Below are positions 43,758 through 55,523 of a stretch of DNA of 64,000 nucleotides, one piece after another. The position numbers and the translations under genes are program-made. Origin of the DNA: Aricia agestis (taxonomy: Eukaryota > Arthropoda > Insecta > Lepidoptera > Lycaenidae); assembly GCF_905147365.1 (NCBI RefSeq), contig NC_056422.1, forward strand, positions 6,636,501 to 6,700,500, in the 5' to 3' direction. The first letter of the stretch is position 1. Each line of letters opens with the position of its first letter. The notes beneath the pieces were generated by a model. That model saw only the letters and a program-made list of their open reading frames with translations. It did no database searches and had not been told where the DNA came from.

Positions 43758-44751
43758 ATATCTTGTCCCAGGTACTACAGTATTTGAGGAGTGGTTACTT
43801 CGCTCCGAAAAATACTGTATACATCATCCATAACCGATGTAAAGGCCTAGTTTTTTTTTACATGAGAGAAATGTACGGTTCACGAGCTGCACCAACAAAA
43901 TCAATACCTAATGTATAATACTTACTGATATCAGCCAATTATCAAAACTACCTTTGCTTCCAACATGTAAATGCAAATCACTGCTTGCATTAATTTCATG
44001 GCTTTCTGCTTTTTCTTCATTAAAAAAATAACTCTTTCTTGCAAGTTAAATTAATCTGTTTCCCACAGTACCCCATAGTTTGTGGTCAATAGCACAGAAC
44101 TCTCACGGTACGCGAGTAGGCGGTTAGTATAACTTTTCTAATTTCCATTTTATGTCGGCATATTCATAGCTTACTTGGCTTGTATAGTTGCATGTAATCA
44201 CTTATGTGTGGTTTTAGGTATTTTTTACATTAAAACATTTAATTTTTGTTCACGTAAGGATGGTTTGTACGTTCTTTATCTGATAGCAAGTAGAAATGTA
44301 GCAAATAATCGTGAAAATAAATGTTGGCTCATAATCTTTGGCATCATAATATGGTATCTACCTTGAACAAATAAAATCTGTACGAAGAATGTAATTTTCA
44401 AGAATTAATGAAAATATAATCTATGGATAAAAACTATGTTCGGATAAACGAGATTCTTCTTGAAGGTGGAAAAGGCAAAGGGTCCTAATTTCTCCAAGAA
44501 ATTAATAACTGATAGTTTCTAATAGCGTTGAACTCTAATAGTCCTACAAAGTGACATTTACCATCCTTTGTGGTCCTTTATAAGGCTTCTCCGAAGTATC
44601 GACAGGCCTGCCAACTTCTGCCTCCGGGCAACATCTTGCTTCAAAGGGAATCCTCTACTAAATCTTTGACAGCAAATATCAATTTTCTTTTCTTCAAAAG
44701 CCGACTTCCTTTTGGATATTTTACTTGTGAGAAAAACTGTCGTAGGCTTAA

Positions 44752-44951
44752 AGCTAAGTACTCAGTTTCATCAGTTTTGCTCTATAGTTTTACTCCAAAT
44801 CGAGCAATTATATAACCTCCGTGTGGACCGCAAAACTGACAGCTCGAAGGCTCGCTTCGAGCCGGCTCGATGGAACTAAATATGTCAAATATGTCATTTT
44901 CTTCGATTCGGAGTAAAACTATCGAGCAAAACGTATGTGAGTACTATAGCA
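44752..44951. mobile_element. palindromic MITE (CTCACATACGG family), copy 2
   Basis: Shares with the copy at 30940 the GATAGTTTTACTCCAAATCG-like arms, GTGTGGACCGCAAAACTGAC and the central GGCTCGCTTCGAGCC hairpin. The left end is eroded (CTCAGTTTCATCAG in place of CTCACATACGG). Confidence 0.72.
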
Positions 44952-45136
44952 TTAAAGCTACAAGCTCTTTTGTTAAGTGCCCAGAATCAATGCCGCCATC
45001 TTGCAAAGTGTCACAGGGACAACTATTTCACACTCAGATCCCCAGTCAATGTCATGAAAATGTGATTGTGATTTGGACAAAAGAAAAGCGCTGGTGTAAT
45101 TTGGAGTTGCAGCTGCAATGCATTGCAAAAACCCAA

Positions 45137-45352
45137 TAGCTTTGTCCACATTGTGCCTTATTTTGTTCATGAAGGGCATGCGTTATAGCGAAGTCAAAAT
45201 CGCACGTGAGGAATTCCCGCGACGCTATGACACTTTTCTTTCCAACGCGGGTGGATTTCGACGCATTCAATTATTGAATATGCCAAACGAAAGTTGAATA
45301 AAAAGATGATGACGAAAATTGAATATGAAATTGCATAATGTGGACATAGCTA
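45137..45352. mobile_element. MITE with TAGCTNNGTCCACA ends, unit A
   Basis: TAGCTTTGTCCACATTGTGC at the left is matched by ATGTGGACATAGCTA at the right. Interior words include GGGCATGCGTTATAGCG and GCATTCAATTATTGAAT. Its right half is the inverse of the left half of unit B, which starts one base later. Confidence 0.65.
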
Positions 45353-45353
45353 T

Positions 45354-45591
45354 TAGCTACGTCCACACTATGCGATTTCGTCTTCAATTTTCGTCATCTC
45401 CTTTCATCCAACTTTCGTTTTGGCGCATTCAATAATTGAATGAGTCAACGAACGCAACGCCAACATTCTTATTTTTGTTTTTTGGTTACGGTCAGAGGGC
45501 ATGCGTCGCGGGCATGTCTCACGTTCGTGTTGACTGCGTTATAACGCATGCCCGTGACGAACAGAAAAAGGCACAGTGTGGACAAAGCTTA
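45354..45591. mobile_element. MITE with TAGCTNNGTCCACA ends, unit B, head-to-head with A
   Basis: TAGCTACGTCCACACTATGC to CACAGTGTGGACAAAGCTTA. The pair A plus B forms one long imperfect palindrome of about 455 bp. Differences between the units are spread along the length, so they are not a fresh duplication. Confidence 0.65.
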
Positions 45592-46388
45592 TGATTTATT
45601 TTATATTATTATTATAATTAAAGTCGCGAAAATCCTTGCAGGTTTTCCTTAAATTAAAGATGAAATACGATGATTAAAATTAGTGCTTTTTGCAATTACC
45701 GCACGACATTATCAACCGAGACGTACTGATTGAATCCATTGTCGATAGACCACTAAAATTTCATGCGACCTACATCTATCGACTGCGCTTTACTCGGCCC
45801 ATACTAAAACATACTCTATTCCATTCAATATAAATGCCATTTTAGCTAAGCCACTAGAACGGAAAAAAGAAAATGAGAAAATGTACGTCTTCAATGCAGT
45901 ACATGTCTTGAAGATTGTCGGGTCCATGTGTGTGTGACATCGTTTGATTTTTCTTGCTTTATTGGAAATAGTTACGTATTATGAGTTTATTTGTTGCCAA
46001 ATCGTTTATTTTGTTGCCAAAAACTTGCAAATTTGTTAGTTTTCGTTGCTTAGAATAAAATTAATCATTTATTGTACTTACTCCCTTTCTAAAAAATGCA
46101 CAACACTAAATATTGATGAGTGGCGCTATATTTATATTGTATAATCTTTTGACACTGACTGTTATACGAGTTTTATCGTAAAAAATATTAATATTACTAT
46201 TACTGAAACGTCTGTAGTGTTGATCTTTTTAAAAGCACGGGGTCTAATTACTATTAGAATACTAAGCTAACTGTAGAAAATATGATCTCATCATCATTAT
46301 ATTTCAAACACTACTTATTACTTTTTGTGATCTTACTTCCAAGATCTTTACGGTTCGCTGATTTCAAACGGTTTTGGACTTCGGTATA
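45592..46388. other. non-coding stretch
   Basis: No exon or element ends recognised. Confidence 0.42.
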
Positions 46389-46396
46389 GTTTAGTA

Positions 46397-46581
46397 CAGT
46401 GTTTTTCAACCTCTGGGTCGCTTTTGTAGGCGGGTCGCCAAAGGTGGAGACAACAGTTTCTGTAAAAAACAATAAAGATTAGAAAGAGTAGAAGAATTTT
46501 AAGAAATGGAAAAGCAAAGGGACGCGAAATATTTTTTCATACTTATAGGGGTTCGCATCATAAAAAGGTTTAAAAACACTG
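46397..46581. mobile_element. hAT-like MITE with 8-bp target duplication
   Basis: Ends CAGTGTTTTTCAACC and GGTTTAAAAACACTG are inverted repeats of the familiar hAT type. GTTTAGTA (46389-46396) and GTTTAGTT (46582-46589) flank it, an 8-bp duplication with one mismatch. Inside, CTCTGGGTCGCTTTTGTAGG resembles the GGGTCGC block seen in hAT-derived MITEs. 185 bp, non-coding. Confidence 0.82.
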
Positions 46582-46679
46582 GTTTAGTTCATTTGAATAT
46601 CAGGTTCATAATCTAATATAACATACAATGGTAACGATTTCCTTTATAGGTGTGAAATTCTCATGCGATGGTCCGCTTA

Positions 46680-47352
46680 AAACAATTTTTACGCTGGATT
46701 ATACAAATTGGTCATGCAATTGTTTTTGGTAGAGATTGCAAATTGTTTTATAAGATGTCGTCTTTGGAATCTCTAAGAGAAAAATTTAAAGAAATAAGAA
46801 TTCTGACCGTCACATCTCAATACATTTTGGAAAATCTCTTATATGTTAGAAAGAACATAAATATTTTCAAAAAGAAAAGTGATAATCATAATGTAAATAC
46901 TAGAAATAAGAACAAGTTAGCAATACCAATGTTCAGACTAGCCAAAATAAGCAAATCCTTTAAAGGCCAATGTATACGCCTATACAATAAAATCCCAGAA
47001 AATGTTCAAAATCTACCTTTAAACAAATTTAAAAAAGCAGTTAAAGAACGCATGTGTGCTAAAGCGTATTATAAAGTCAATGATTTCTTCGAGGACAGCA
47101 CACCTTGGGAATAGGGTGGCTCCATGCAGGTTACTTTTCTTTTAATTTTGTTACATAGCTGTAAGCCATAACATTGTAATTTTCCATTTTTTTTTGCAAA
47201 AGATGGCCCCGTGCGAGTTTCTTACGCCGGTTCTTCTCGGCGGGGTAGTTCCCGAACCGGTGGTAGGCAACGTAGTTTCTTCGTTCGACTTTCAAAAAGT
47301 GTATCATGATACCCATTTTGAATAAAAAGATATTTTATTTTATTTTTATTTT
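46680..47352 (+). pseudogene. non-LTR retrotransposon 3' end (RT ORF C-terminus plus 3' UTR)
   Basis: The frame ending at TAG (47112-47114) encodes a LINE RT C-terminal tail: NTRNKNKLAIPMFRLAKISK, then GQCIRLYNKIPENVQNLPL, then KKAVKERMCAKAYYKVNDFF. The order of TRNKN, a conserved hydrophobic stretch, LYNKIPENV and KKAVKE matches Jockey/CR1-type ORF2 ends. The recognisable part starts near 46755; no palm motifs remain, so it is 5'-truncated. The 3' UTR has GCCGGTTCTTCTCGGCGGGG and AACCGGTGGTAGGCAACG, common in moth LINEs, and the copy ends in a TATTTTA-type tail near 47352. Confidence 0.75.
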
Positions 47353-48759
47353 TTTTTGCTTTTGGTGGCATAAAAAAATGTAAGAGGTAGCTTAAATGCC
47401 TTGATGGACAGTTCGGACTAGAGAAGACAGATATGACTTTATAGACAGTTTAGGTAGACAAGTAGGTGCATACTGCATACAGATATGATACGCCTTAAAA
47501 TAAATCTATTTTCAAAAAAATTTTTTGACTACATGTGTAAAATTAGAGTTAACAGTGGTTAGATATTTCATAACAACAACTGATGCTAGTTTGTAACTTG
47601 TGTAAGAACAAGATCGCATAAATATGGTGCTCATAAGCATTTCATGTCACAGTACCATGTCGTGAACAGAAATGACATGACATCATCTTGTCATCGTGAT
47701 CATGTAACCGCGGCCTAATCCACTACAGTCACGACCCGATTCACAAACAAAAAAAGGGCACAGTTAGAAAAAAAGAAAAAAATATGCATCGATTTGAACA
47801 TGCCCAACAAATCGCTTGTTTCCGAATCACGAATTTTATGACTTGATTGAATTTTGTTTCGACAGCCACGTTAGATTTTTCGGTTCGAATCACATTTCAT
47901 ACGAATGCAAATTAATATCAATATAGGTATGAATTTACTATTATATAAATGTGCTGCTACCGATGTCTAAGGAGTACTGAATATTTCAGCTACGGTACTA
48001 CAAAAAAAAACAAAGTCTTTCTTTCAACCAATTTTATTGTTCTATTAAAAATAAAAATATATAAGGCACTATTATAATATTAGAACCATAATATCGCAAC
48101 ATAAGATAATGTACTAACTATTAAATGTACATTGTACATGAGTCATGACTCATGACACATCAATTTAATTGGTAATCAAGAGCATTTTTTAAAGAAAGTC
48201 AGCCAAGTGGTATCTTTGCTTATTTAGCCATTAATTAGTGAAACCCAGGGGAAATATTAGGGGAATCCCGCTAATGTCTGGCGGCATTTGCGGATACCCG
48301 CATACGGAACCCATTACTATGTGTATTTTTACCCTGATTTAGAGTTGGCATCAAGCAAATAATGGATTTTAACCTAGTTTATCTACACATTTAGATTTTT
48401 TGTTACCATAGAAAAAACAAATAAAGTACGTCTACTTTAGAAATACCGAATATCAGAGAAAACGATTTATAGGCAGATGGCGGACCTACGTAATTTGGTA
48501 ACGTTATCTCAAACCCAGCTGAGATATCACGACTAACATTGAATTGACATAGCTTGTCCAAATGACGTAGTATTAATATGTCCGCATTCTGGCTTTGAAA
48601 CCATTAGTTATCTGATAATACTTAACTGCAGACAGAAATATTTAATTATGATTAAACTTTAATTTCATGTGGAATTTTACAGATAATGTATGGAGCTTAA
48701 TGTCAAAATCTTAATTTTGTCACATTTAACATTTAAGTACTTAATTAATATTCGTCTTA
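47353..48759. other. non-coding stretch
   Basis: No exon, RNA gene or clear element ends seen. Confidence 0.42.
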
Positions 48760-49035
48760 GTGTAAGTACTCACATACGGTTTTGCTCGATCGAGCAATCA
48801 CACATACATTCAGTATTGCTCGATAGTTTAACTACATTTCGAAGGAAATTAGCTACGACTAATAAAAACTAAGGAAGAGTAAGTTCTGTGTCAAAAATTT
48901 GTCAAGCCGGCTCGATTCGAGCCTTCAAACTGGCCCGATGCGAGTCATCGAGCTGTGAGTTTTGCGGTCCACACGGTGGTTTTTGCTCGATTTCGAGTAA
49001 AACTATCGAGCAAAACCGTATGTGAGTACTTAGCT
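48760..49035. mobile_element. palindromic MITE (CTCACATACGG family), copy 3, longer
   Basis: GTAAGTACTCACATACGGTT at the left and ACCGTATGTGAGTACTTAGC at the right are inverse. The centre carries an extra segment (about 48798-48900) absent from the other two copies. GCCGGCTCGATTCGAGCC replaces the central hairpin. Confidence 0.7.
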
Positions 49036-49280
49036 TAAGAGTGCGGCAGTTAGATGAATATTATGTTCACTGTTTCAGCTAAAAAAGAACAAACAATAAA
49101 ATTAAAGGCAATAAAAACACGTCTGTAATGAATTAGTGATGGAAATAGAAAATTAATGTATCGATTTACGTAATTGCAGCAATGATGTTTAATTGGTTTG
49201 CGAAATCCCGTTTCCGCGATTTGCGCATCACTAGCCTTTGTTCTTAGTGACGCATAGGGGTGGCGAAAATTAGCTGTGAA

Positions 49281-49540
49281 TCCATACTAATATTATAAAT
49301 GCGAACGTGTCTGTCAGTCTGCCTGTCTGTCCGACTGACTGGCCCTCTGTTTGTCTGCCTGTCTGTCTTTTTGTTACCTCTTCACACCGCTGAACCGATT
49401 TTTCTGTAATTTGGTATGGCGATACTTTGAGTCCTGGGAAAGGTCATTAGATACTATTTATCCCGGAAAAATGTTCCGTTCCCGCACGACAAACAAAATA
49501 TATTTGTGCAACGGAGTAAGAAGTTACAGGCGTTACCTAG
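49281..49540 (+). mobile_element. Helitron-like (Lep1-type), long copy
   Basis: Starts TCCATACTAATATTATAAAT after a host A and ends GGCGTTACCTAG before a host T. It has an expanded CTGTCTGTCC-type pyrimidine repeat (49310-49370) and the core GATACTTTGAGTCCTGGGAA. The 3' hairpin (GCAACGGAG…) is interrupted by an insertion. 260 bp. Confidence 0.75.
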
Positions 49541-49879
49541 TTTTAATATAATTCAAGTCCGCCTAGGGTTGTCACTTGTTAGGTTTCTCTAAAATCCTGA
49601 ATCCCGAATCGGTTATCTTGCTTACAGAAAATTATTCACATTAAATTCTGTTCATTAACTACAATAATTATGTCGGCTGTTTAAATGCAAAAACGTCGTT
49701 TAATATTTTAACCAAAGCATTTTATTCTTCCCAACTTATTTATTATTACCAATTTTATTTAGATATTGTGACAACCCTATCCTTTGTGGGCTGTGATGTT
49801 TACAATTACGAACTTTTTCGAAAAACTCGGATTCACTTTTGAGCATCGTTACGGGATGCTAGTTACGCCGTTACGCGTC

Positions 49880-50001
49880 AACTTTTTTACCTAATTAAAA
49901 ATTCTGTAACTCCGCAACAAGGTTACTATTGGCGTACGTTAACTTTTTTACCTAATTAAAAATTCTGTAACTCCGCAACAAGGTTACTATTGGCGTACGT
50001 T
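49880..50001 (+). repeat. perfect 61-bp tandem duplication
   Basis: The unit starting AACTTTTTTACCTAATTAAA is present twice (49880-49940 and 49941-50001) with no difference that I can see. It ends GGCGTACGTT in both. It is not part of any element recognised here. Confidence 0.85.
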
Positions 50002-51528
50002 AATGTCAACTGTTGTTTTTGAATGGCAGTGCGTTTGGCTCATTAAAAAACCCGGGTATCCCGTAATTAATGAGGTTACGTACATCACTAATGTGAAAAT
50101 GTTGATGGAATGAATGAAATAAAAATTGAACAAAAGTTTTGATTTTTTGTACGAATGAAAATATGTTTTGTATGTATGAATGAAAATAGTAGGTACTTAG
50201 TTTTAGGTTTATAAATAAGTTTTAGTGCTTTTTAGTACTGAGTATAATTATCGGATACGGAAAATGCACGAGGGTAAGTTTAGAATAAGTAAAATGAAAG
50301 GAAACGAGGAAAAAGTATCCTTATCCTGTATTGTTCTATAAATAAAGACGATTCACGGAAATTCCAATATCGATTTTCCTTCAGTGAAAATATTAATTTA
50401 ATAATACTTTGAGCGTTTTAAATTTTAATTGTATATTTTTAATTTATAATGTGTAATACATAAAGAAAATCCATTAATGAAAGTGACGATATTTTTTTCA
50501 CATTTCAATGATTCATTAATCATTATCATTGAAAATTTAAATGTAAAAGAAGAAAAAATATCGTAAAAAGCCTAAAAGGCAAAAGCTCGCCTACTCTACT
50601 AACACAATAGTCAAGTGCTGATAAAATGAGATTTAAATTCTAACCCCTATTACCTAATCAATAGAGTGCAGTTTACGATAAAATCTTTACATCACAATGC
50701 AACATGAGAACATTATTCTGAAGTATTCGTGGAGATTTAACTAGTGCCATTGTCTGTGTGGCTTTGTTGATTCATATCATGAACCTATTCTTTTTAATTA
50801 AAGGGAAGGTTGAATTTATAGTTCTCAACCTTTTTTAGATACGGCCCTAGATCTTTATCTGTTAGTATTGTTTTCCGAAGGCTTTATATTCCTATAGATG
50901 TTCTTGGTATCTATTAGGTAACAGAAAAAGAAATATATACTGGCTGCTTTATTTAGTACTTGACAAGAATAGAAGTTGATGAAATAATTAATAAAAAAAG
51001 CTATAATGAAATGAAATGAAATTAAATAGTTTATTAAATCAAGTTACATAGACTCATTTGTTAGTAAAGGCTTATAAATTATGTTAGTAACATTATCTTT
51101 TATGTTTAAATAAATAATAAAACATATTTTGAATTAAATAAGTAATAAAACAAGGACTTTCGTTTCGTTTCACATCGCAACAAAAAATCATCAACAAAAA
51201 ATGTACTTTATTTAATCTAAATTAATTAAATTAGGAACACCCAAACGTAAGCAAAAACTCAATACAGGAAGAATGGCGTCCGTCAACAAACTTTTGCCTT
51301 CACCATTGAAATTAAAAAAAAAACCGTCTGATTAAATATTGCAACACTCATTTGCCGCTCCGATAAGTGCAATTACGATCCTCTCGTACGTTTTAACTTC
51401 TCGAAGTTTCGCTAGTTCAAAATTGTGTCAATGAGTTTTGCACTGTAAATTTTCATAAAATAATATTTCGCGTACGAGGGTCCGGAATTTGGATATGAAA
51501 TCCAAGCTTGATTTTTTCATGCTTGCTA
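50002..51528. other. AT-rich non-coding stretch
   Basis: No gene, and no repeat ends beyond short A/T runs. Confidence 0.42.
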
Positions 51529-51531
51529 TTT

Positions 51532-51805
51532 TTTTTTTAAGAAATAAAGGGGGCAAACGAGCAAACGGGTCACCTGATGGAAAGCAACTTCCGTCACATG
51601 CAACATCAGAAGAGCTGCAGGTGCGTTGCTGGCCTTTTAAGAGGGAATAGGATTACAGGGTAGGGGAGGTAAGGAAGGGAATAGGGAAGGGTAGGGGAGG
51701 GAAGGGTAGGGAAAGCAAGCGCTGTTTCACGCCGGTTTTCTGTGAGCCCGTGGTATTTCTCCGGTCGAGCCGGCCCATTCGTGCCGAAGCATGGCTCTAC
51801 CACGT
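51532..51805 (-). mobile_element. SINE-like element sharing a LINE 3' tail
   Basis: On the minus strand it runs from a head with GAGCCATGCTTCGGCACGAA to an A-run (plus-strand T-run from 51532). It retains the CCCTA-rich run and the CCATCAGGTGACCCGTTTGC tail. The segment between the GAAACAGCGCTTGC hairpin and the CCCTA run is deleted. Confidence 0.68.
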
Positions 51806-51868
51806 AAAAAAAAAAATATACTATGCAATAACCCTTTTTCTTGTTAGCGACATTTATATTTTCCTAAA

Positions 51869-51985
51869 TCCATACTAATAGTATAACCGATTTAGATAAA
51901 ATTTGGTATGGTAACTTTGAATTCCGGGAGAGGATAAATTTTATTCCGGAAAAAATTAAATGTCCCCCCGTGGAAAACGAATTTC
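51869..51985 (+). mobile_element. Helitron-like (Lep1-type), degraded fragment
   Basis: Starts TCCATACTAATAGTATAA after a host A, then jumps to CCGATTTAGATAAAATTTGG and TTTATTCCGGAAAAAATTAA. The CTAG end is not found. Confidence 0.5.
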
Positions 51986-52802
51986 GGCTCATCATCGTAT
52001 AGTGTTAAATAAAATTAATCTCGTGGTAACCATACAATTTTTTTCTTCGCTTCACTTACACACTTTACAATCGAAAAGACAAAGTTTATCGTAGAATTTT
52101 CGTCAGTTGCTAAAGACAAAGAAACGTTACGAGACAAAGCTTTGATAACAACGTTATCAACGCTATCTGTAGGTACTAGGGCAGCAGAAATGGGACGGGA
52201 GTGTGACAAACGTTGCAATACGGGCCTTTTACGTGCAGTTCGTGTCTCTTCGCCTGATTAGAGTACGTCCAATACTGATTTGAAACTGATGGATCATTTA
52301 CATTACAGTGCCTATGCTAGCATCGCTCGATTCCAGCGCTATATCAATGTTTGAAGTGCTGGTGATAGCAGGCTGCAGGCGCTAGATATCGCACTGGATT
52401 GAAATATAATATTAAGGTATTTTCAATACACTGGACGATGGGACAGTTTCATATTAACCATAGCTATTATAACTTCAAAGTCTTTAATCAACACACTTGA
52501 TTTCAGTGCTAGAGTCAAATATTATGTGATGCTGGCGTCCGCCGCTGTACCGGTGCAAATTAGTTCTAATGGTAACAGTGCAGAAAATTGGATGTTTTAC
52601 TGTTTGGCATACTTCTGAAATCGGTCGTGTTACAATTCAGCAGTGGTCCGCGGCAGAGAATTAGTCACGATTTTATTATGCTTATAAATTATAAGAACGA
52701 TGATGCTAAGGGCGTTCAAAGTTCAATCAACCCTAATAGGATTTAATGCCATCAACGTAAGGGTTAGTCTCATAGAAAATAAGGAAATACCTTTTGAAAT
52801 CC

Positions 52803-52975
52803 GTACTTATAGTAATATTAAAAACGCGATAGTGTGTCTGTCTGTCTTTTACCTGTTTACGTCTAAACTGCTGAACTGATTTTGCTGAAATTTGGTATGA
52901 AGATACTTTGAGTCCCGGGAAAGGACATAGGACATATTTTGTCCCGGAAAAATATACGGATCGTCTTGTTCCAAA
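52803..52975 (+). mobile_element. Helitron-like (Lep1-type), 3'-truncated
   Basis: TTATAGTAATATTAAAAACG, then GTGTGTCTGTCTGTC, GATTTTGCTGAAATTTGGTA and GAGTCCCGGGAAAGGACATA. It stops after TCCCGGAAAAATATACGG without the hairpin or CTAG. Confidence 0.6.
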
Positions 52976-54094
52976 ATATATAAACAGTAAACATTTTCCA
53001 TACATTTATAAAATATTATTTTGTTCATAATTTCTAAATAAATAATAATTTATATTTCTCACTTACAATCTTCTTCAATAACATCTCTTCTCATTCGTAA
53101 CTTTTAAATTAATCCAGTTCGTTCTCGCTATTGGAAATTTCTAGACGTTTTTATAGTAGAGGCAATTCTCTTTCAATCAGTTCGTTCAACTCAGTTTCAT
53201 ACTTGTGGAAATGTATAATGGGTGTAAATGGAGTATCAATTTTATAAAGTATAATTGAACTTGCGTGACTGACGAGAATATCGCCTGACGCCTCTGCGTT
53301 CAAGGCTTAATCTTTGGTAGGTGGTACTAGGTGTTTTTGGCGCATTAAAAAAAAATTAAAAACTGCTAATACTATATTATTATTAACTTTTAGATATTAT
53401 GTTGTCTAATATAAATTAAATACCTACCTATAGTAAAATGTAAAGTTAGTATAATATGATGTAGGGTTAGTTCTACTAATTAGTAACTAATTATGGCATA
53501 TACCTCAAAAATTAAGTCAAAATAACAAATCACATTCTTGCAATATTATGACGCAAAATAAAACCTTTTCTAGATCTTTCATTATGATACTGTATAATAA
53601 ATATACAGAAAATTGAGTGCGTAGTTCATATTTTAGTACTACCTCTGAGGGGCTCAGGTGCACTTTTATTGGAATGGCTCATAACTTGGAATAGTAACTG
53701 TTTTCGGAATATATAAAAACACAATATCATATTTTATGATTTTATTCGGGCAGAAGTGCGTGGAGGTTTTTTTATGATTTCTTCACAATAAAAATGTTTT
53801 ATGTCTATTGTAATTATTTTCGTAGTTACTGTTTTACTTTTAAATTTACATTTAAATGTTAGCATTAAATTAAACTAATGAAACTACAAGATAAAAATAA
53901 TAGGAGTGTTAAAAAGAACCGAATTAAAAAAATAATAATCTAAACCACTTTTATGAAAAATCAATGAACACTGCAATTGTCGAAGAAGTAAGTACTAAGT
54001 AGGTTCCAAATTCCAATATTATGCTCTAATCAATTTCTTTGTCTCAACATGTAAATCACCTGTCTCAAAACTGTAACTTTAACTTTTATAAATT

Positions 54095-54174
54095 AACCAG
54101 TCAATTCTAATTTTTTAACCAGTCAATCCTAATGTTTTTCAGTCAATTCCGATTTTTCACCAGTCAATTCTAAT
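54095..54174 (+). repeat. short minisatellite, ~22-bp units
   Basis: Four imperfect units built on (A)ACCAGTCAATTCTAATTTTT, starting near 54095, 54117, 54138 and 54158. Differences are single bases and T-run length. Confidence 0.6.
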
Positions 54175-54944
54175 ATTAGCAGCATTTGTATACTCAAAAT
54201 ATTTGGACCAAGAATTCTTCTTGTGAGAATAAAGCGGGCACGAGACTTTATTAATGTCCAACACGATACAAGCTCGGACGATTTAGAATCAAATATTCCT
54301 GGTTTAAAAGCGGATGAAAAATTTAGGCCACGTCTAATATTGAGAACAAAATGTATTTTATTTTCTTATTCCTGTTAAATAATAGGCTTAGATGTAGTAT
54401 TTGTGATTGAAAATACCTACTACTTACATAATAATTTTGATACTGTATGAAAAATGCGTGAGTTAACTAAAACATGATAAAACCTTAGTCCACAGTAGTT
54501 ATATCGTATCTTTAAAATGTTACATTAAATAATGAATGGCATTTTCGTCTTTCCTCAAAAAATCTAGGCCCAAGCAAAAACTAATATTATGCACAAATGC
54601 AGATCGCTCACAGGCCTAAAAATTACAGTCATCCGATCAATTTCCTGTGTTAATATAATTTCACAACACTCCGTCTACATAAGTAAAAACATCGTCCTCA
54701 TTTATCGCGTGTCTGGTAAGATGATAAAAAACAACCTTGTATCTCTGATAGACGTTCAAACTTACATACTGCACATAGTATAAACTACACTTATTAATAC
54801 GAGGCGAGAGGGCCATGCTTTGGAACAAATGGACTGTGCAGCAGCAGCATTAGGTATTATATTATGATACTTTTTAATGCGGACAAGCTTCAATAAGAAT
54901 GGGCTAGTTAAGCGGCTAATAAACTAAACGGCAATGACGCACAA

Positions 54945-55523
54945 CTTAAGTTAACGTAAATTAACAAAATTACATTGCATGTAAACAAACCTTAAGGCGC
55001 TGTGGTTGTTGCAACTACGTAAAATGGGTTTTTTAAAACACGTTTTTAGTAAAGGAAATGTCATTATTTAAGTATAAAATAAGTACCGTTTTAAAATTGA
55101 GAAAATTTCCTATACGCAAAGGTATATCAGTACACAATTTGAAAAATTCTGCTCGATAGAAAAAAATCTCAAAGATGACTGTTATAACGCTGTTCATAAT
55201 TAAATCATTTTAATTGCTAAATTTCACACTTTCTAGAAAAAACAAAAAATGTAGTATATGTGTCGTAACCTAACGTAAACGGTTTGATATATTTGATTTG
55301 TGTAATACTAAAAACAAAAGGTTTTTACTCCTATTTTCTATTATCAAGGCACGCGGCGAGCGCGTAACAGCCACTGTACAAGGCGCGCTGATATGAATGT
55401 TATTTTAACGTCCTTAACGTCGATATTCTTACTGACAGACATCAACCTGCTTATTTTAGAGACTACTGGGCCTTAAGTTAACGCAAATTAACAAAATTAC
55501 ATTCCATGTAAACAAACCTTAAG
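54945..55523 (+). repeat. 52-bp direct repeats flanking a 475-bp segment
   Basis: CTTAAGTTAACG…AAACAAACCTTAAG occurs at 54945-54996 and 55472-55523 with two mismatches. The enclosed segment has no ORF. GGCGCGCTG/GCGCTG words lie at both inner borders. It could be a small LTR-like pair, or the scar of a duplication; there is no TG…CA boundary and no primer-binding site that I can see. Confidence 0.6.

Noticed and set aside
54945..55523. A small LTR retrotransposon or solo-LTR pair
   Set aside because: No TG…CA ends, primer-binding site, polypurine tract or coding region. Kept only as an unexplained direct repeat.
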